From Erwinia typographi (lineage in GTDB: Bacteria; Pseudomonadota; Gammaproteobacteria; Enterobacterales; Enterobacteriaceae), in contig NZ_JRUQ01000027.1 of the NCBI RefSeq assembly GCF_000773975.1, forward strand, positions 294,741 through 358,740: a stretch of 64,000 nt of DNA. The letters are read 5' to 3'. Position 1 is the stretch's first letter. Every line of letters begins with the position of its first letter. Below the pieces are notes generated by a model. The model saw nothing but the letters and a program-made list of their open reading frames with translations. It was not told the origin of the DNA and did not search any database. Positions 27,774 through 37,421 of the stretch are shown here, in pieces. Made by a program: the position numbers and the translations under genes.

Positions 27774-29429
27774 ATGTTATCTGGACAAACGCCCGCCCGC
27801 GCCTGGGACAGCCGCCGTAGTGATAAACGGCGTCGTGTTGACTCCCTGGGACTCAGCGGCAAAGTACTGCCAACTGACGATCTGGTTGGTATGTTGGAAA
27901 AACTGATCGCCCCAGGCGATCGCGTGGTAATGGAAGGGAATAACCAGAAGCAGGCTGATTTTCTGTCGCGCTCTCTGGCTGAAGTGAATCCCGCCGTAGT
28001 ACACGATCTGCATATGATTATGCCGAGCGTAGGCCGCAGTGAACACCTGGATATTTTTGAAAAAGGCATCGCGCGCAAGCTTGATTTCTCGTTTTCAGGC
28101 ACGCAAAGCCTGCGTATTTCGCAGCTGCTGGAAGATGGTCAGCTGGAAATCGGCGCGATTCACACCTATATCGAACTCTACTCCCGCCTTTACGTCGATC
28201 TGGCCCCTAACGTGGCGCTGATTGCCGGTTTCAAAGCCGACCGCAAGGGCAACCTCTACACCGGCGCCAGCACCGAAGATACGCCAGCGCTGGTGGAGGC
28301 CGCCGCTTTCCATGACGGCATCGTTATCGCGCAGGTCAACGAGCTGGTTGACGACGAAAACGATCTTCCCCGCGTGGATATCCCCGGCTCGTGGATCGAC
28401 TTTGTGGTGGTCGCCGACAAGCCGTTCTTTATCGAACCGCTGTTCACCCGCGACCCCCGGCTGATCAAGCAGGAACATGTGCTGATGGCGATGCTGGCGA
28501 TCAAAGGCATCTACGCCGAGCACCAGGTGCAGTCGCTGAATCACGGTATTGGTTTTAACACCGCCGCCATCGAACTGCTGCTGCCGACTTACGGCGAACA
28601 GCTGGGGCTGAAAGGTAAAATCTGTAAGCACTGGACCCTTAATCCTCACCCTACGCTGATCCCCGCCATTGAAAGCGGCTGGGTAGAGAGCGTGCACTGC
28701 TTCGGCGGCGAGCTGGGAATGGAAAACTACGTGGCGGCTCGCCCGGACGTGTTCTTTACCGGCGCCGATGGCTCGATGCGTTCTAACCGCGCGTTCTGTC
28801 AGATGGCGGGACAGTATGCGGTGGATATGTTTATCGGATCCACGCTACAGGTGGACGGGCTGGCGAACTCCTCAACGGTCACTCGTGGTCGCCTCTCCGG
28901 CTTCGGCGGCGCGCCAAATATGGGACACGACCCGCACGGTCGCCGCCACGCCACGCCGGCCTGGCTGGCGATGATCAACGAGCCAGATCCGCTGGCGCGC
29001 GGTCGCAAGCTGGTGGTGCAGATGGTGGAAACCTTCCAGGCGGGCGCTAAGCCGACCTTTGTGGAAAACCTGGAAGCTGTCGATGTGGCTAAAGCCGCCG
29101 GGATGCCGCTGGCGCCGGTGATGATCTACGGTGACGACGTGACCCACGTCCTGACCGAGGAGGGCATTGCCTATCTCTACCGGGCTAAAACGCTGGAAGA
29201 GCGTCGGGCGATGGTCGCGGCGGTTGCCGGTATCACCGACATTGGCCTGGGCGTGGATGCCAAACGGGTCGCCCAGCTGCGCCGCGAAGGCAAAGTCGCC
29301 TTCCCGGAAGATCTGGGTATCCGCCGTACCGATGCCAGCCGTTCGCTGCTGGCTGCGGGGAGCGTAGCCGATCTGGTTGAGTGGTCCGGCGGCCTTTATA
29401 ACCCGCCAGCAAAATTCCGGAGCTGGTAA
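27774..29429 (+). CDS. mdcA: Malonate decarboxylase alpha subunit (acyl-ACP:malonate transferase)
   Basis: 551 residues, equal to Klebsiella MdcA. This subunit moves the thiol-bearing prosthetic group from acetyl-ACP to malonyl-ACP, starting the catalytic cycle of the cytoplasmic, biotin-independent decarboxylase. Family segments include MEGNNQKQADFLSRSL, HDLHMIMPSVGRSEHLDIFE, HTYIELYSRLYVDLAPNVAL and RLSGFGGAPNMGHDPHGRRH. The ATG at 27774 follows AGGAGG; the frame is open seven codons earlier. The TAA overlaps the mdcB start. Confidence 0.96.
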   Translation: MLSGQTPARAWDSRRSDKRRRVDSLGLSGKVLPTDDLVGMLEKLIAPGDRVVMEGNNQKQADFLSRSLAEVNPAVVHDLHMIMPSVGRSEHLDIFEKGIARKLDFSFSGTQSLRISQLLEDGQLEIGAIHTYIELYSRLYVDLAPNVALIAGFKADRKGNLYTGASTEDTPALVEAAAFHDGIVIAQVNELVDDENDLPRVDIPGSWIDFVVVADKPFFIEPLFTRDPRLIKQEHVLMAMLAIKGIYAEHQVQSLNHGIGFNTAAIELLLPTYGEQLGLKGKICKHWTLNPHPTLIPAIESGWVESVHCFGGELGMENYVAARPDVFFTGADGSMRSNRAFCQMAGQYAVDMFIGSTLQVDGLANSSTVTRGRLSGFGGAPNMGHDPHGRRHATPAWLAMINEPDPLARGRKLVVQMVETFQAGAKPTFVENLEAVDVAKAAGMPLAPVMIYGDDVTHVLTEEGIAYLYRAKTLEERRAMVAAVAGITDIGLGVDAKRVAQLRREGKVAFPEDLGIRRTDASRSLLAAGSVADLVEWSGGLYNPPAKFRSW

Positions 29430-30289
29430 TGAGCCGACAACCGCAGATCTCGCTCAGCAATATTGAGCTGAAGGCTGAACGCCTGGCCGCTCTGGCTACG
29501 CGCTGCCTGATTGATGAAGCGCGCCTCAGCCCGAAGCCGGGCCTGGTGGACAGCCGGGGCAACGGGGCGCATCAGGATCTGTCGCTTTCGCTGATGGAGC
29601 GCTCCGCGCACAGCCTGACCCGTACCTTCCACGCGCTGGCGCTGCACTGCTGGAACCGTCCTGCGGACATCGCGCTGCGTCAGCTGGTCGGTCGGTTAGG
29701 GCGCGAAGGCGAGCAGGACATGATGCAGGCTACAGGCGGAGTAAATACTCACCGGGGCGCTATCTGGGCGCTGGGGCTGCTGGTCAGCGCCAGCGCGAGG
29801 CTGGCGGGGGAAAGTGACCCGCAGCAGGTGGCTCAGGCCGCCGCTCAGCTGGCTCGTCTTCCCGATATGGCAGCGCCCAAAACCTTCAGCAAGGGGCAGC
29901 GGGCCAGCCAGCGTTATCGGGTTCCGGGAGCGCGCGAAGAGGCTCAGCAGGGCTTTCCGCATGTGGTAAGGCTGGCGCTGCCGCAGCTGCATCGCAGCCG
30001 CCGCGCCGGAGCCAGCGAGGCTCATGCCCAGCTGGATGCGCTGATGGCGATCATGAGTTCGCTCAGCGATACCTGCGTGCTCTCCCGCGCCGGCGAAACC
30101 GGCCTTCAGGCCATGCAGCAGGGGGCCAGCGCGGTGCTGTCCGCCGGTGGTATGCAGTCGCTGGCTGGTCGTCAGGCGCTGGCTGCGCTGGATGCCGGAA
30201 TGCTGGCGCTGAACGCTTCGCCCGGCGGCGCGGCCGATCTGCTGGCCGCCACCCTATTTACAGACCGTTTAGGCGATCTCACATTTTAA
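29429..30289 (+). CDS. mdcB: Triphosphoribosyl-dephospho-CoA synthase
   Basis: 286 residues of the CitG/MdcB family. It joins dephospho-CoA and ATP to make the precursor of the acyl carrier protein's prosthetic group. Visible signatures: ALATRCLIDEARLSPKPGLVDSRGNGAH near the start, GREGEQDMMQATGGVNTHRGAIWALGLL and SSLSDTCVLSRAGETGL. Starts within the mdcA stop (TAATG). Confidence 0.95.
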   Translation: MSRQPQISLSNIELKAERLAALATRCLIDEARLSPKPGLVDSRGNGAHQDLSLSLMERSAHSLTRTFHALALHCWNRPADIALRQLVGRLGREGEQDMMQATGGVNTHRGAIWALGLLVSASARLAGESDPQQVAQAAAQLARLPDMAAPKTFSKGQRASQRYRVPGAREEAQQGFPHVVRLALPQLHRSRRAGASEAHAQLDALMAIMSSLSDTCVLSRAGETGLQAMQQGASAVLSAGGMQSLAGRQALAALDAGMLALNASPGGAADLLAATLFTDRLGDLTF

Positions 30290-30298
30290 GAGGACGTT

Positions 30299-30598
30299 AT
30301 GGAACAGATCACAATTTCCCTTCCGGCCACGCGCCAGCTCAGCGGTAAAGCGCTGGCGGGCGTGGTGGGCTCCGGGGATATGGAAGTGCTGTTTGTCGCC
30401 GATGGCGGCCAGCAGCTGACCGTCACGCTGACCACCTCCGTGGATAACAGCCAGCAACGCTGGCAGGCGCTGTTTAACCGGCTGGCGGAGTTCTCGCCGC
30501 TTCCGGGCGGGCAGATGACCATTCATGATTTTGGCGCGACGCCGGGCGTGGCCCGCATCCGCATTGAGCAGGTTTTCGAGGGGGTGGAAAATGCGTAA
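30299..30598 (+). CDS. mdcC: Malonate decarboxylase acyl carrier protein (delta subunit)
   Basis: 99 residues. The serine that receives the 2'-(5''-phosphoribosyl)-3'-dephospho-CoA group is Ser25 in GVVGSGDMEVL, the same number as in Klebsiella. The rest forms a small beta-rich carrier. The 3' end overlaps mdcD by 8 bases. Confidence 0.95.
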   Translation: MEQITISLPATRQLSGKALAGVVGSGDMEVLFVADGGQQLTVTLTTSVDNSQQRWQALFNRLAEFSPLPGGQMTIHDFGATPGVARIRIEQVFEGVENA

Positions 30599-31424
30599 TG
30601 ACAGCAGCTTTATTGAGTTAAAAGCCCGTCAGCGCGCCCATCTGCTGCTGGACGAAGGCAGCTATCGCGAGCTGCTGGACCCGTTCGCGGGCATTATTTC
30701 GCCGTGGCTTGGTCCGCAGGGCATTGTGCCGCAGTCCGATGACGGAATGGTGGTGGCGAAAGGGACGATTGGCGGCAAGCCTGCGGTCGTCGTGGCGATT
30801 GAAGGCGCATTCCAGGGCGGCAGCATGGGGGAAGTCTCCGGCGCGAAAATGGCGGCGGCCCTTGAGCTGGCGGCGGAAGATAACCGTAACGGCATTCCCA
30901 CTCAGGCGGTGCTGTGTCTGGAAACCGGCGGCGTGCGGTTGCAGGAGGCCAATCTTGGGCTTGCCGCGATTGCCGATATCCATGCGGCCATCGTCGATCT
31001 GCGTCGCTACACGCCGGTCGTTGGCATTGTGGCCGGTACCGTGGGCTGCTTTGGCGGCATGTCGATTGCGGCGGCGCTTTGCAGCTACCTGATTGTGACC
31101 CGCGAGGCGCGTCTGGGGCTGAACGGCCCGCAGGTTATCGAGCAGGAAGCCGGGATAGAAGAGTACGACTCCCGCGACAGGCCGTTTATCTGGAGTATGA
31201 CCGGCGGCGAAACCCGCTTCCGCAGCGGGTTGGTCGAGGCGCTGGTCGACGATGGTCAGCAGGCGGTGAAGCAGGCGATGAACGACGCGCTTGCCAAAGG
31301 CGTTCCGGCCCAGCATCGCTCCGATCGCTATGACTATTATCTGCCGCGCCTGAGCCGTTTTGATACCAGCAGGCAGGCGGACAGCCAGCAAATCAACCAG
31401 CTTTTTGCCCGGGAGGACCAGTAA
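30591..31424 (+). CDS. mdcD: Malonate decarboxylase beta subunit
   Basis: 277 residues of the carboxyltransferase/crotonase fold. With MdcE it removes CO2 from malonyl-ACP. GAFQGGSMGEVSGAKMAAALELA and TPVVGIVAGTVGCFGGMSIAAALCSYLI supply the oxyanion-hole glycines. The start is the ATG at 30591 inside the mdcC 3' end; its stop overlaps the mdcE start. Confidence 0.95.
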   Translation: MRNDSSFIELKARQRAHLLLDEGSYRELLDPFAGIISPWLGPQGIVPQSDDGMVVAKGTIGGKPAVVVAIEGAFQGGSMGEVSGAKMAAALELAAEDNRNGIPTQAVLCLETGGVRLQEANLGLAAIADIHAAIVDLRRYTPVVGIVAGTVGCFGGMSIAAALCSYLIVTREARLGLNGPQVIEQEAGIEEYDSRDRPFIWSMTGGETRFRSGLVEALVDDGQQAVKQAMNDALAKGVPAQHRSDRYDYYLPRLSRFDTSRQADSQQINQLFAREDQ

Positions 31425-32224
31425 TGAGCCACAACATCAGCCGTGGTGAGCAGTGGCTATCCCTGCTTACCGATAATGCACCGCGCCTGCCGGGACTTTG
31501 TCCCTCCGTGCAGGTTGCCGACGGCCAGGTGAATAACCTGAGCGCACGTTTTATTGCCGTTGTCCCCGACGCGCAGAATCACTATCCGCGCGCCGCCAGA
31601 GGCGAAGTCGGCCTGCTGGAAGGATGGACGCTGGCAAAAGTGGTCGGCGAAACCGTTGCCGAAGACGCGGATAAAGCCGAAAAGCGCACCATCGTGGCGG
31701 TGATTGACGTGCCCAGCCAGGCCTACGGCCGCCGTGAGGAAGGATTCGGTATCCATCAGGCGCTGGCGGCAGCGGCGGGAGCCTATGCTAACGCGCGCCT
31801 GGCGGGACACCCGGTGATCGGTCTGATCGTCGGCAAAGCCATGTCCGGCGCGTTTCTGGCGCACGGTTACCAGGCGAACCGACTGATTGCCTTCAACGAT
31901 CCGGGCGTGATGATCCATGCGATGGGTAAAGAGGCGGCGGCGCGTATCACGCTGCGCAGCGTGGAATCGCTGGAAAAGCTGGCCGAAACCATTCCGCCGA
32001 TGGCTTACGACATCAGTAACTACCGTTCGCTTGGGCTGCTGGAAAGCCTGCTCGACCTCAGCGATCCCGATGCCCCTTCCGCTGCCGACATTACCACGGT
32101 ACGCCAGGCGCTGACGGACGCGCTCAGCGCCGCCCGCCGCGATGCGAGCCTGAAAGATCGGCTGAAGGCGGAAAACCGTCGCAGCTCCGCGCTGGTCCGC
32201 GAGAAAATGCGGGCCGCCTGGTAA
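31424..32224 (+). CDS. mdcE: Malonate decarboxylase gamma subunit
   Basis: 266 residues, also carboxyltransferase-like, forming the catalytic pair with MdcD. Typical segments are VIDVPSQAYGRREEGFGIHQALAAA, VIGLIVGKAMSGAFLAHG and INDPGVMIHAMGKEAAARITLRS-like sequence near residue 165. A stable hairpin separates it from the transporter gene. Confidence 0.95.
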   Translation: MSHNISRGEQWLSLLTDNAPRLPGLCPSVQVADGQVNNLSARFIAVVPDAQNHYPRAARGEVGLLEGWTLAKVVGETVAEDADKAEKRTIVAVIDVPSQAYGRREEGFGIHQALAAAAGAYANARLAGHPVIGLIVGKAMSGAFLAHGYQANRLIAFNDPGVMIHAMGKEAAARITLRSVESLEKLAETIPPMAYDISNYRSLGLLESLLDLSDPDAPSAADITTVRQALTDALSAARRDASLKDRLKAENRRSSALVREKMRAAW

Positions 32225-32269
32225 CGATTCACCGTTATACACAATAAGACAACCTGCCAGGCCGCTTTT

Positions 32270-32291
32270 TGAGCACGCCCTTGCGTGCTCA
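32270..32291. repeat. Strong hairpin between mdcE and the transporter gene
   Basis: A perfect 9-bp stem (32270-32278 with 32283-32291) and CCTT loop, without a T run after it but with TTTTT before it. It is more likely to stabilise or process the mRNA, or to reduce read-through, than to act as a full terminator on the plus strand. Confidence 0.55.
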
Positions 32292-32359
32292 GCAACACCA
32301 GCCTGAAAAATATAATAATTATCGCGCCTGTGCTCCCCTCAATCTCTACAGGTGATGTT

Positions 32360-33319
32360 ATGACTTATGTAATAGTTCATGCTTTAGCGCCAATCTTTGT
32401 GATTATGCTGCTCGGTTTTTACGCGGGCAAAGCGAAGATGGTGGATAATAAAAATGTCTCCTTACTGAATATTTTAGTAATGGATTTTGCTTTACCGGCG
32501 GCGCTGTTTACCGCCACCGTACAGACTCCCTGGTCAGGGATTGTTGGGCAGGCGCCGCTGATTGTGGTGCTGGTGCTGGCGATGTGGATCGCCTACGCCG
32601 CGTTCTATTTTCTTTGTACCAAAGTGTTTCGCAAATCTCCGCAGGATGCGGCGGTACTGACGCTGACCGTAGCGCTGCCCAACTATGCCGCGCTGGGGCT
32701 GCCTATCCTTGGCAGCGTGCTGGGCGAAAGCTCGGGCACCTCGCTGTCGGTCGCGGTATCCATTGCCTGCGGTTCGGTACTGATGACGCCGTTCTGCCTG
32801 CTGATCCTTGAGCGTGAAAAGGCCCGCGAGTCCGGAGGCGAGCAAAAATCCAGCCTGGCAATGCTGCCGGTGCTGATGTGGCGCTCGGTGACCAAGCCGA
32901 TTGTCTGGGGGCCTTTGCTGGGCGTGGTGCTCTCCGCGCTTGGCATCCGCATGCCTGAGCTGCTGCTGTCGACCATTAAACCATTGGGACTGTCGGCTAC
33001 GGCTTCCGCGTTGTTCCTTACCGGGCTGATCCTCTCGGCGCGCAGGCTGCAAATCAACAAAGCGGTGGTGGTCGCCAGCCTGACCAAGCTGCTTATTCAG
33101 CCGCTGATCGCCTGGGGATTGGTGATTGCGCTCGGCCTGCATGGGCAAATAGCGGTGACGGCGATTTTGATGATTGCGCTGTCGGCTGGCTTCTTTGGCG
33201 TGGTCTTTGGCAACCGTTTTGGCGTGGCCTCACCGGATGCGGAAGCCGTACTGCTGATAAGTTCGGTATTGTGTATCCTGACGCTACCGCTGTTTATCTC
33301 TTTAACTTCAGGAATATAA
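32360..33319 (+). CDS. mdcF: Malonate transporter, auxin efflux carrier (AEC) family
   Basis: 319 residues with about 10 membrane helices in two repeats (GFYAGKAKMVDNKNVSLLNILVMDFALPAALF; TKLLIQPLIAWGLVIALGL). AEC-family MdcF proteins import malonate in Klebsiella-type operons. The ATG at 32360 has AGGTG upstream; the frame stays open 25 codons further, across the hairpin. mdcG starts 2 bases after the stop. Confidence 0.9.
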   Translation: MTYVIVHALAPIFVIMLLGFYAGKAKMVDNKNVSLLNILVMDFALPAALFTATVQTPWSGIVGQAPLIVVLVLAMWIAYAAFYFLCTKVFRKSPQDAAVLTLTVALPNYAALGLPILGSVLGESSGTSLSVAVSIACGSVLMTPFCLLILEREKARESGGEQKSSLAMLPVLMWRSVTKPIVWGPLLGVVLSALGIRMPELLLSTIKPLGLSATASALFLTGLILSARRLQINKAVVVASLTKLLIQPLIAWGLVIALGLHGQIAVTAILMIALSAGFFGVVFGNRFGVASPDAEAVLLISSVLCILTLPLFISLTSGI

Positions 33320-33320
33320 G

Positions 33321-33935
33321 ATGCCGGTTTCCCTTCTCGCTCACGATCTTGTCTGGCTTACCAGCGGCCGTTACCCGGAGGGAGATCTGCCCGACTGGGT
33401 TAGCGAGCAGTGGCGCGCTTCTCTGCCGCTGGTGGTCAGGCGCGATGAGGAGGAGGGCGGGCGGGTCCCCGTGGGGATCAGGGGGTTACGCCGCGATCAG
33501 CGTGCGGCGGCCTGGGTGCAGCCCGACGCCGTTCAACGTCGTGTGACGCCCGAATCCCTCGGCCAGAGCGAGCTGCTGCTGCGCTCGCCTTTCGTCTCGC
33601 TGCCGCCGGTTCAGGCCGCCGTCCAGCTGGCGCAGCAGCGCTGGCCGTGGCCGTGGGGCATCACGGGCAGCGTGGGCTACGCGCTGGCGACTGAAGTGCC
33701 GGTGATGCACGCCGACAGCGACCTGGATCTGGTGCTGCGCTGCGAGGAGCCGGTCGTGGAGAGCGAGCTTGCACGCTGGCAGCAGTTCTGCCAGCTGCTG
33801 CCCTGTCGGGTGGATACCCAGGTCGAAACGCCGCACGGTGCTTTTGCGCTGGCGGAATGGCTGCGGGATCGCCGGGTAATGCTAAAAACAACGCGAGGGC
33901 CGCGGCTGACCGCCCGGCCCTGGAGCGGAATCTGA
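33321..33935 (+). CDS. mdcG: Phosphoribosyl-dephospho-CoA transferase
   Basis: 204 residues. A nucleotidyltransferase that attaches the prosthetic group to Ser25 of the carrier protein. The paired aspartates of the family occur in MHADSDLDLVLR; WGITGSVGYALATEV precedes them. Its stop overlaps the mdcH ATG (TGATG). Confidence 0.93.
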   Translation: MPVSLLAHDLVWLTSGRYPEGDLPDWVSEQWRASLPLVVRRDEEEGGRVPVGIRGLRRDQRAAAWVQPDAVQRRVTPESLGQSELLLRSPFVSLPPVQAAVQLAQQRWPWPWGITGSVGYALATEVPVMHADSDLDLVLRCEEPVVESELARWQQFCQLLPCRVDTQVETPHGAFALAEWLRDRRVMLKTTRGPRLTARPWSGI

Positions 33936-34840
33936 TGAAACTTTTACTGACTTTTCCCGGGCAGGGGCCGCAGCGTGCAGGGATGCTGCAACGCCTGCCG
34001 GGCGGTGAAGCGCTGCTTCGCCAGGCCAGCGAGGTGCTGGGCGAGTCGGCAGCGGGGCTGGACAGCGCTGAGGCGCTGCGTCATACCCGTGCCGTGCAGC
34101 TCTGTCTGCTGATTGCCGGAGTGGCCCATGCCCGGTCGTTGCAGGATCAGGGGCTGGAGGTGGATATGACCAGCGGCCTGTCCATCGGCTCCTATCCTGC
34201 GGCGGTGGTAGCCGGAGCCCTGGCTTTTGAGGATGCGTTGCGGCTGGTCTCGCTGCGCGGCGATTTGATGGAGGAAGCTTATCCCCACGGCTATGGTCTG
34301 ACGGCGATTATCGGGCTGACGCTGACTCAGCTGGAGCCGCTGCTGGGGTCGCAGAGCTGGATTGCCAATATCAATGCGGAACAACAGCTGGTGATTGCCG
34401 GTAGCGACGAGGCGATGCGGCAGGTGGGTGAAAAGGCCCGACTGGCCGGTGCGCAGAAAGTCCACCGGCTGGCGGTCAGCGTGCCGTCACACTGCGAGCT
34501 GCTGGCGAAACCGGCCGAAAAGCTGGCGAAGGCGTTCGCTGAGGTCACGCTTTGCAGGCCGCACTGCGCCTATCTCAGCGGCAGCAGCGGCAGGGTACTG
34601 TGGCAGCCGCAGCAGATTGCCGACGATCTGGCCTGGAATATGTCGCGCACCGTGCGCTGGCACGAGGCGATGATTGCCGCCAACGAACGGGGAGTGCGGC
34701 TGGCGATTGAAATGCCGCCGGGATCGATCCTGACCGGGTTGACCCGCCAGGCTTTCAGCGAGGGAGAAGCGCTGTCGCTGGAGCAGGGCGGTAGCGCTCT
34801 GGCCCTGACGCTGGCTGGCAGGATCAAAAACCAGCGGTAA
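33935..34840 (+). CDS. mdcH: Malonyl-CoA:ACP transacylase of malonate decarboxylase
   Basis: 301 residues of the FabD-type acyltransferase fold. The start LLLTFPGQGPQRAGML, nucleophile serine in TSGLSIGSYPAAV and histidine in SVPSHCELL are all present. It charges the modified carrier with malonate from malonyl-CoA. The last 17 bases overlap the convergent mdcR. Confidence 0.94.
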   Translation: MKLLLTFPGQGPQRAGMLQRLPGGEALLRQASEVLGESAAGLDSAEALRHTRAVQLCLLIAGVAHARSLQDQGLEVDMTSGLSIGSYPAAVVAGALAFEDALRLVSLRGDLMEEAYPHGYGLTAIIGLTLTQLEPLLGSQSWIANINAEQQLVIAGSDEAMRQVGEKARLAGAQKVHRLAVSVPSHCELLAKPAEKLAKAFAEVTLCRPHCAYLSGSSGRVLWQPQQIADDLAWNMSRTVRWHEAMIAANERGVRLAIEMPPGSILTGLTRQAFSEGEALSLEQGGSALALTLAGRIKNQR

Positions 34841-35753
34841 CCCGCTGGCGGCTGTACATCCGGCCCTCGGCCGCCAGCGCCAGCAGGTTGGGATCGTGCT
34901 CGCGGTTACGCTCGAAGACGATCGCCAGCGTCTGGCGCATCTGATAGGGCGCGGCCAGCTTCATCAGCTGCACGGTATTTTCATACACTCGCTTCATTCG
35001 TCCGGGGATCAGCGTCAGGCCAACGCCAGCCTGTACCAGGCTCAGCATTGAGAAAATGTCGTTCACCCGCATCACAATTTCTGGCTCAAACCCGGCGACG
35101 TGAAACGCTTCCTGGAAGCCGTGATAGGTGGCAAAGCCCTCCGCCAGCGACACAAATTTATGCTGGCGAAAATCCCGCAGATCGGCGTAATGACTGGTAT
35201 CCAGTCCCGATGCCACCGGCGCGGCCAGAAAAATATCGTCTTTAAACAGCGGCAGGGCCTCGAAACGACTCATATCGATCTCGCTGTCGGTGAGCGAAAT
35301 CAGGATCGCATCCAGAAATCCCTCCTCCAGCTTGCTCAGCAGGGTCTGGTTAGATCCCATCGTCAGGTCCAGCTCCAGGTCGGGGCGGCGAATTTTCATG
35401 CCCATAATCAGCTGCGGCACGGTTTCCAGCGTCAGCGAATAGAGCGTTCCCAGTCGCATTCGACCCTGACCAATTCCGGCCGTTTTACGCGTTTCCTCAA
35501 TCCCTCGCGACATCATATCGGTCACTTCCTGGCTGTATTCCAGCAGGGTATGCGCGGCCGGGAGCGGCACCAGGTTACGCCCCTGATGGATAAACAGCGG
35601 ACAGCGAACGTTCTCTTCCAGCGTATGCAGGGCGCGATGGACGCTGACGTTGCTGATCCCCAGCGCCTCTGCGGTGCGGGCGATATTCCCGCGCTGCATA
35701 AACGCCATAAATATCTCCAGTTTACGAAAGGTGATATCCACATCAATTTTCAT
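34824..35753 (-). CDS. mdcR: LysR-type regulator of the malonate operon
   Basis: 309 residues: an N-terminal helix-turn-helix (about 8-65; FMQRGNIARTAEALGISNVSVHRALHTLE) and a LysR effector domain (about 95-300). By position and by the Klebsiella precedent it probably activates mdcA transcription when malonate is present. Unlike many LysR genes it is convergent with, not divergent from, the operon it would control. Confidence 0.85.
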   Translation of the reverse strand: MKIDVDITFRKLEIFMAFMQRGNIARTAEALGISNVSVHRALHTLEENVRCPLFIHQGRNLVPLPAAHTLLEYSQEVTDMMSRGIEETRKTAGIGQGRMRLGTLYSLTLETVPQLIMGMKIRRPDLELDLTMGSNQTLLSKLEEGFLDAILISLTDSEIDMSRFEALPLFKDDIFLAAPVASGLDTSHYADLRDFRQHKFVSLAEGFATYHGFQEAFHVAGFEPEIVMRVNDIFSMLSLVQAGVGLTLIPGRMKRVYENTVQLMKLAAPYQMRQTLAIVFERNREHDPNLLALAAEGRMYSRQRVTAGF

Positions 35754-36056
35754 GCTGTCGGCCTGTCTGTGGCGGATTCTGGCAGGATTTTACTCCGTTA
35801 ATGCCGGGCCGGATGGGTGAATGGTGCGAAAGTTGCGCGGCAGAGGCGCTCACTGCGAATCATTATTTTACATTACGTGATTGATTTACTGGGTTATCCT
35901 GAGCGATAACGACATAATAAAAGCATGGGCAGGATATTTTAGTGTGTCAGGGAGCGGCAATCGGTAACAAAAATAGACCTTGCCACATTTCTGCCATAAT
36001 TGTCGTCTAGCCTGGCTGCCAGACACTTAACTCCCTCAATTTTATAAGGAACGGCA
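35754..36056. other. Divergent promoter region, mdcR / PAP2 phosphatase
   Basis: No coding frame of note. The stretch turns AT-rich from about 35860 and includes inverted TTATCC...GATAAC-type elements (35893-35910) that could bind a regulator. An AAGGA ribosome site precedes the phosphatase. Confidence 0.4.
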
Positions 36057-37331
36057 ATGCGCTATCGTTACTCCCTGTTGGCTGCCGCGCTGGTTCTCAG
36101 CCAGTTTGCCCAGGCAAAACCTGCGACCCCGACTTTCGACGCTATCCGCGCCATCGCTGACACCACCACCCCAGCCAGCGACAGTCCTGAGTTTGTCGCT
36201 TTTGATGCCGCGATCCAGCAGTCGCTGATTGCCGCGCTGAAGGGCGATGCCGACACTCTGACGCGTGACCAGCTTGAAGACACCAAACAGAGCAAAAAGC
36301 TGGCCGATAAAAAGTGGCTGAAAGAGAGCGGCTATGACTTCAACAAGAAACAACAGCAGGCGGCGGGCGTGGCGCTGCTGAGCGCTTTCCCGGCGCTGCC
36401 GAAGAGCACCATTGAGGCCAGTCTGAACACGGTAGAAAACGTCAACCTCAACGCCACCCAGGGCCAGCGTACCCAGGCGCTGATCGATGCCGAAGGGCAA
36501 GACCATCTGTTTTTCCTTGCGGATGCGCTGGGGCCGAAGCTGGGGCAGGCGTTTCTCCATGCCTATAACCAGGGTGAGATTGGCAAGGCGGCGGCGCTGA
36601 TTAAAGCCACCGAGGTGGGAACCAGCGTGGCGAAAAAGCAGTATAACAATCCGCGTCCTTTCCTGATCCCGGGCAATACCATTCACTTTGTGCCGGACAC
36701 GGCGGTGGTGAAAGACGGCAAGCCTTACAGCGCAACCGAAGGCTCCTATCCAAGCGGCCACACCAACACCGCCTACACCGATGCGCTGCTGCTGGGCGAG
36801 ATGCTGCCGGAACGCTTCGTGCCGCTGGTTGACCGCGCGGCACGTTACGGCTATTCCCGCATGGTGCTGGGCGTGCATTATCCGATCGATCTGATGGGAT
36901 CGCGAATGGTGGCGCAGCGTAATGTCGCTTATTATCTGAACGATGCGAAATACCGCGTTCTGTTTATTGAGGCCAGAGATCAGCTTCGTCAGGCGCTGGA
37001 AAAAGAGTGTGGCACCACGCTGGAAGTCTGCGCTAAATCAGCCGGCGCGGCGGACCCTTACGCTTCGCCAGAGATGAAAGCGTTCTATAGCTTTACCATG
37101 ACCTACGGTCTGCCGCAGCAAAAGGTGAAATACTCGCCAGTGGTGGTGCCGGAAGGGGCGGAAGTCCTGCTGAAAGGGCCGCTGCCCGAGCTGAGCGATG
37201 CCCAGCGCCGCAGGCTGATGGTGTCTACCGCGATTGCCGGGGGCTATCCGCTTTCCGGCAGCACGCCAGAGCAGAACTTCTGGCAGCGCCTGAACCTGCA
37301 TGATGCGGTCGTCGCTGGACAGCATCGTTAA
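36057..37331 (+). CDS. Secreted PAP2-family acid phosphatase
   Basis: 424 residues with a Sec signal (MRYRYSLLAAALVLSQFAQA-K). The three phosphatase motifs are complete: KKQYNNPRP (KX6RP), SYPSGHTN (PSGH) and SRMVLGVHYPID (SRX5HX3D), at about residues 195-285. This is the class A nonspecific acid phosphatase/PAP2 type, but about 170 residues longer than PhoN, with extra helical N- and C-terminal parts. It would release phosphate from organic phosphoesters in the periplasm. Confidence 0.88.
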   Translation: MRYRYSLLAAALVLSQFAQAKPATPTFDAIRAIADTTTPASDSPEFVAFDAAIQQSLIAALKGDADTLTRDQLEDTKQSKKLADKKWLKESGYDFNKKQQQAAGVALLSAFPALPKSTIEASLNTVENVNLNATQGQRTQALIDAEGQDHLFFLADALGPKLGQAFLHAYNQGEIGKAAALIKATEVGTSVAKKQYNNPRPFLIPGNTIHFVPDTAVVKDGKPYSATEGSYPSGHTNTAYTDALLLGEMLPERFVPLVDRAARYGYSRMVLGVHYPIDLMGSRMVAQRNVAYYLNDAKYRVLFIEARDQLRQALEKECGTTLEVCAKSAGAADPYASPEMKAFYSFTMTYGLPQQKVKYSPVVVPEGAEVLLKGPLPELSDAQRRRLMVSTAIAGGYPLSGSTPEQNFWQRLNLHDAVVAGQHR

Positions 37332-37421
37332 TTCCGCGCAGGTTTTTGTACCGCTGATAAGTAAAAATCGTCGGTTGACGTGGTAGAGTGATTTTCATTA
37401 TTTACCGCTAAGAGGGCAGGC

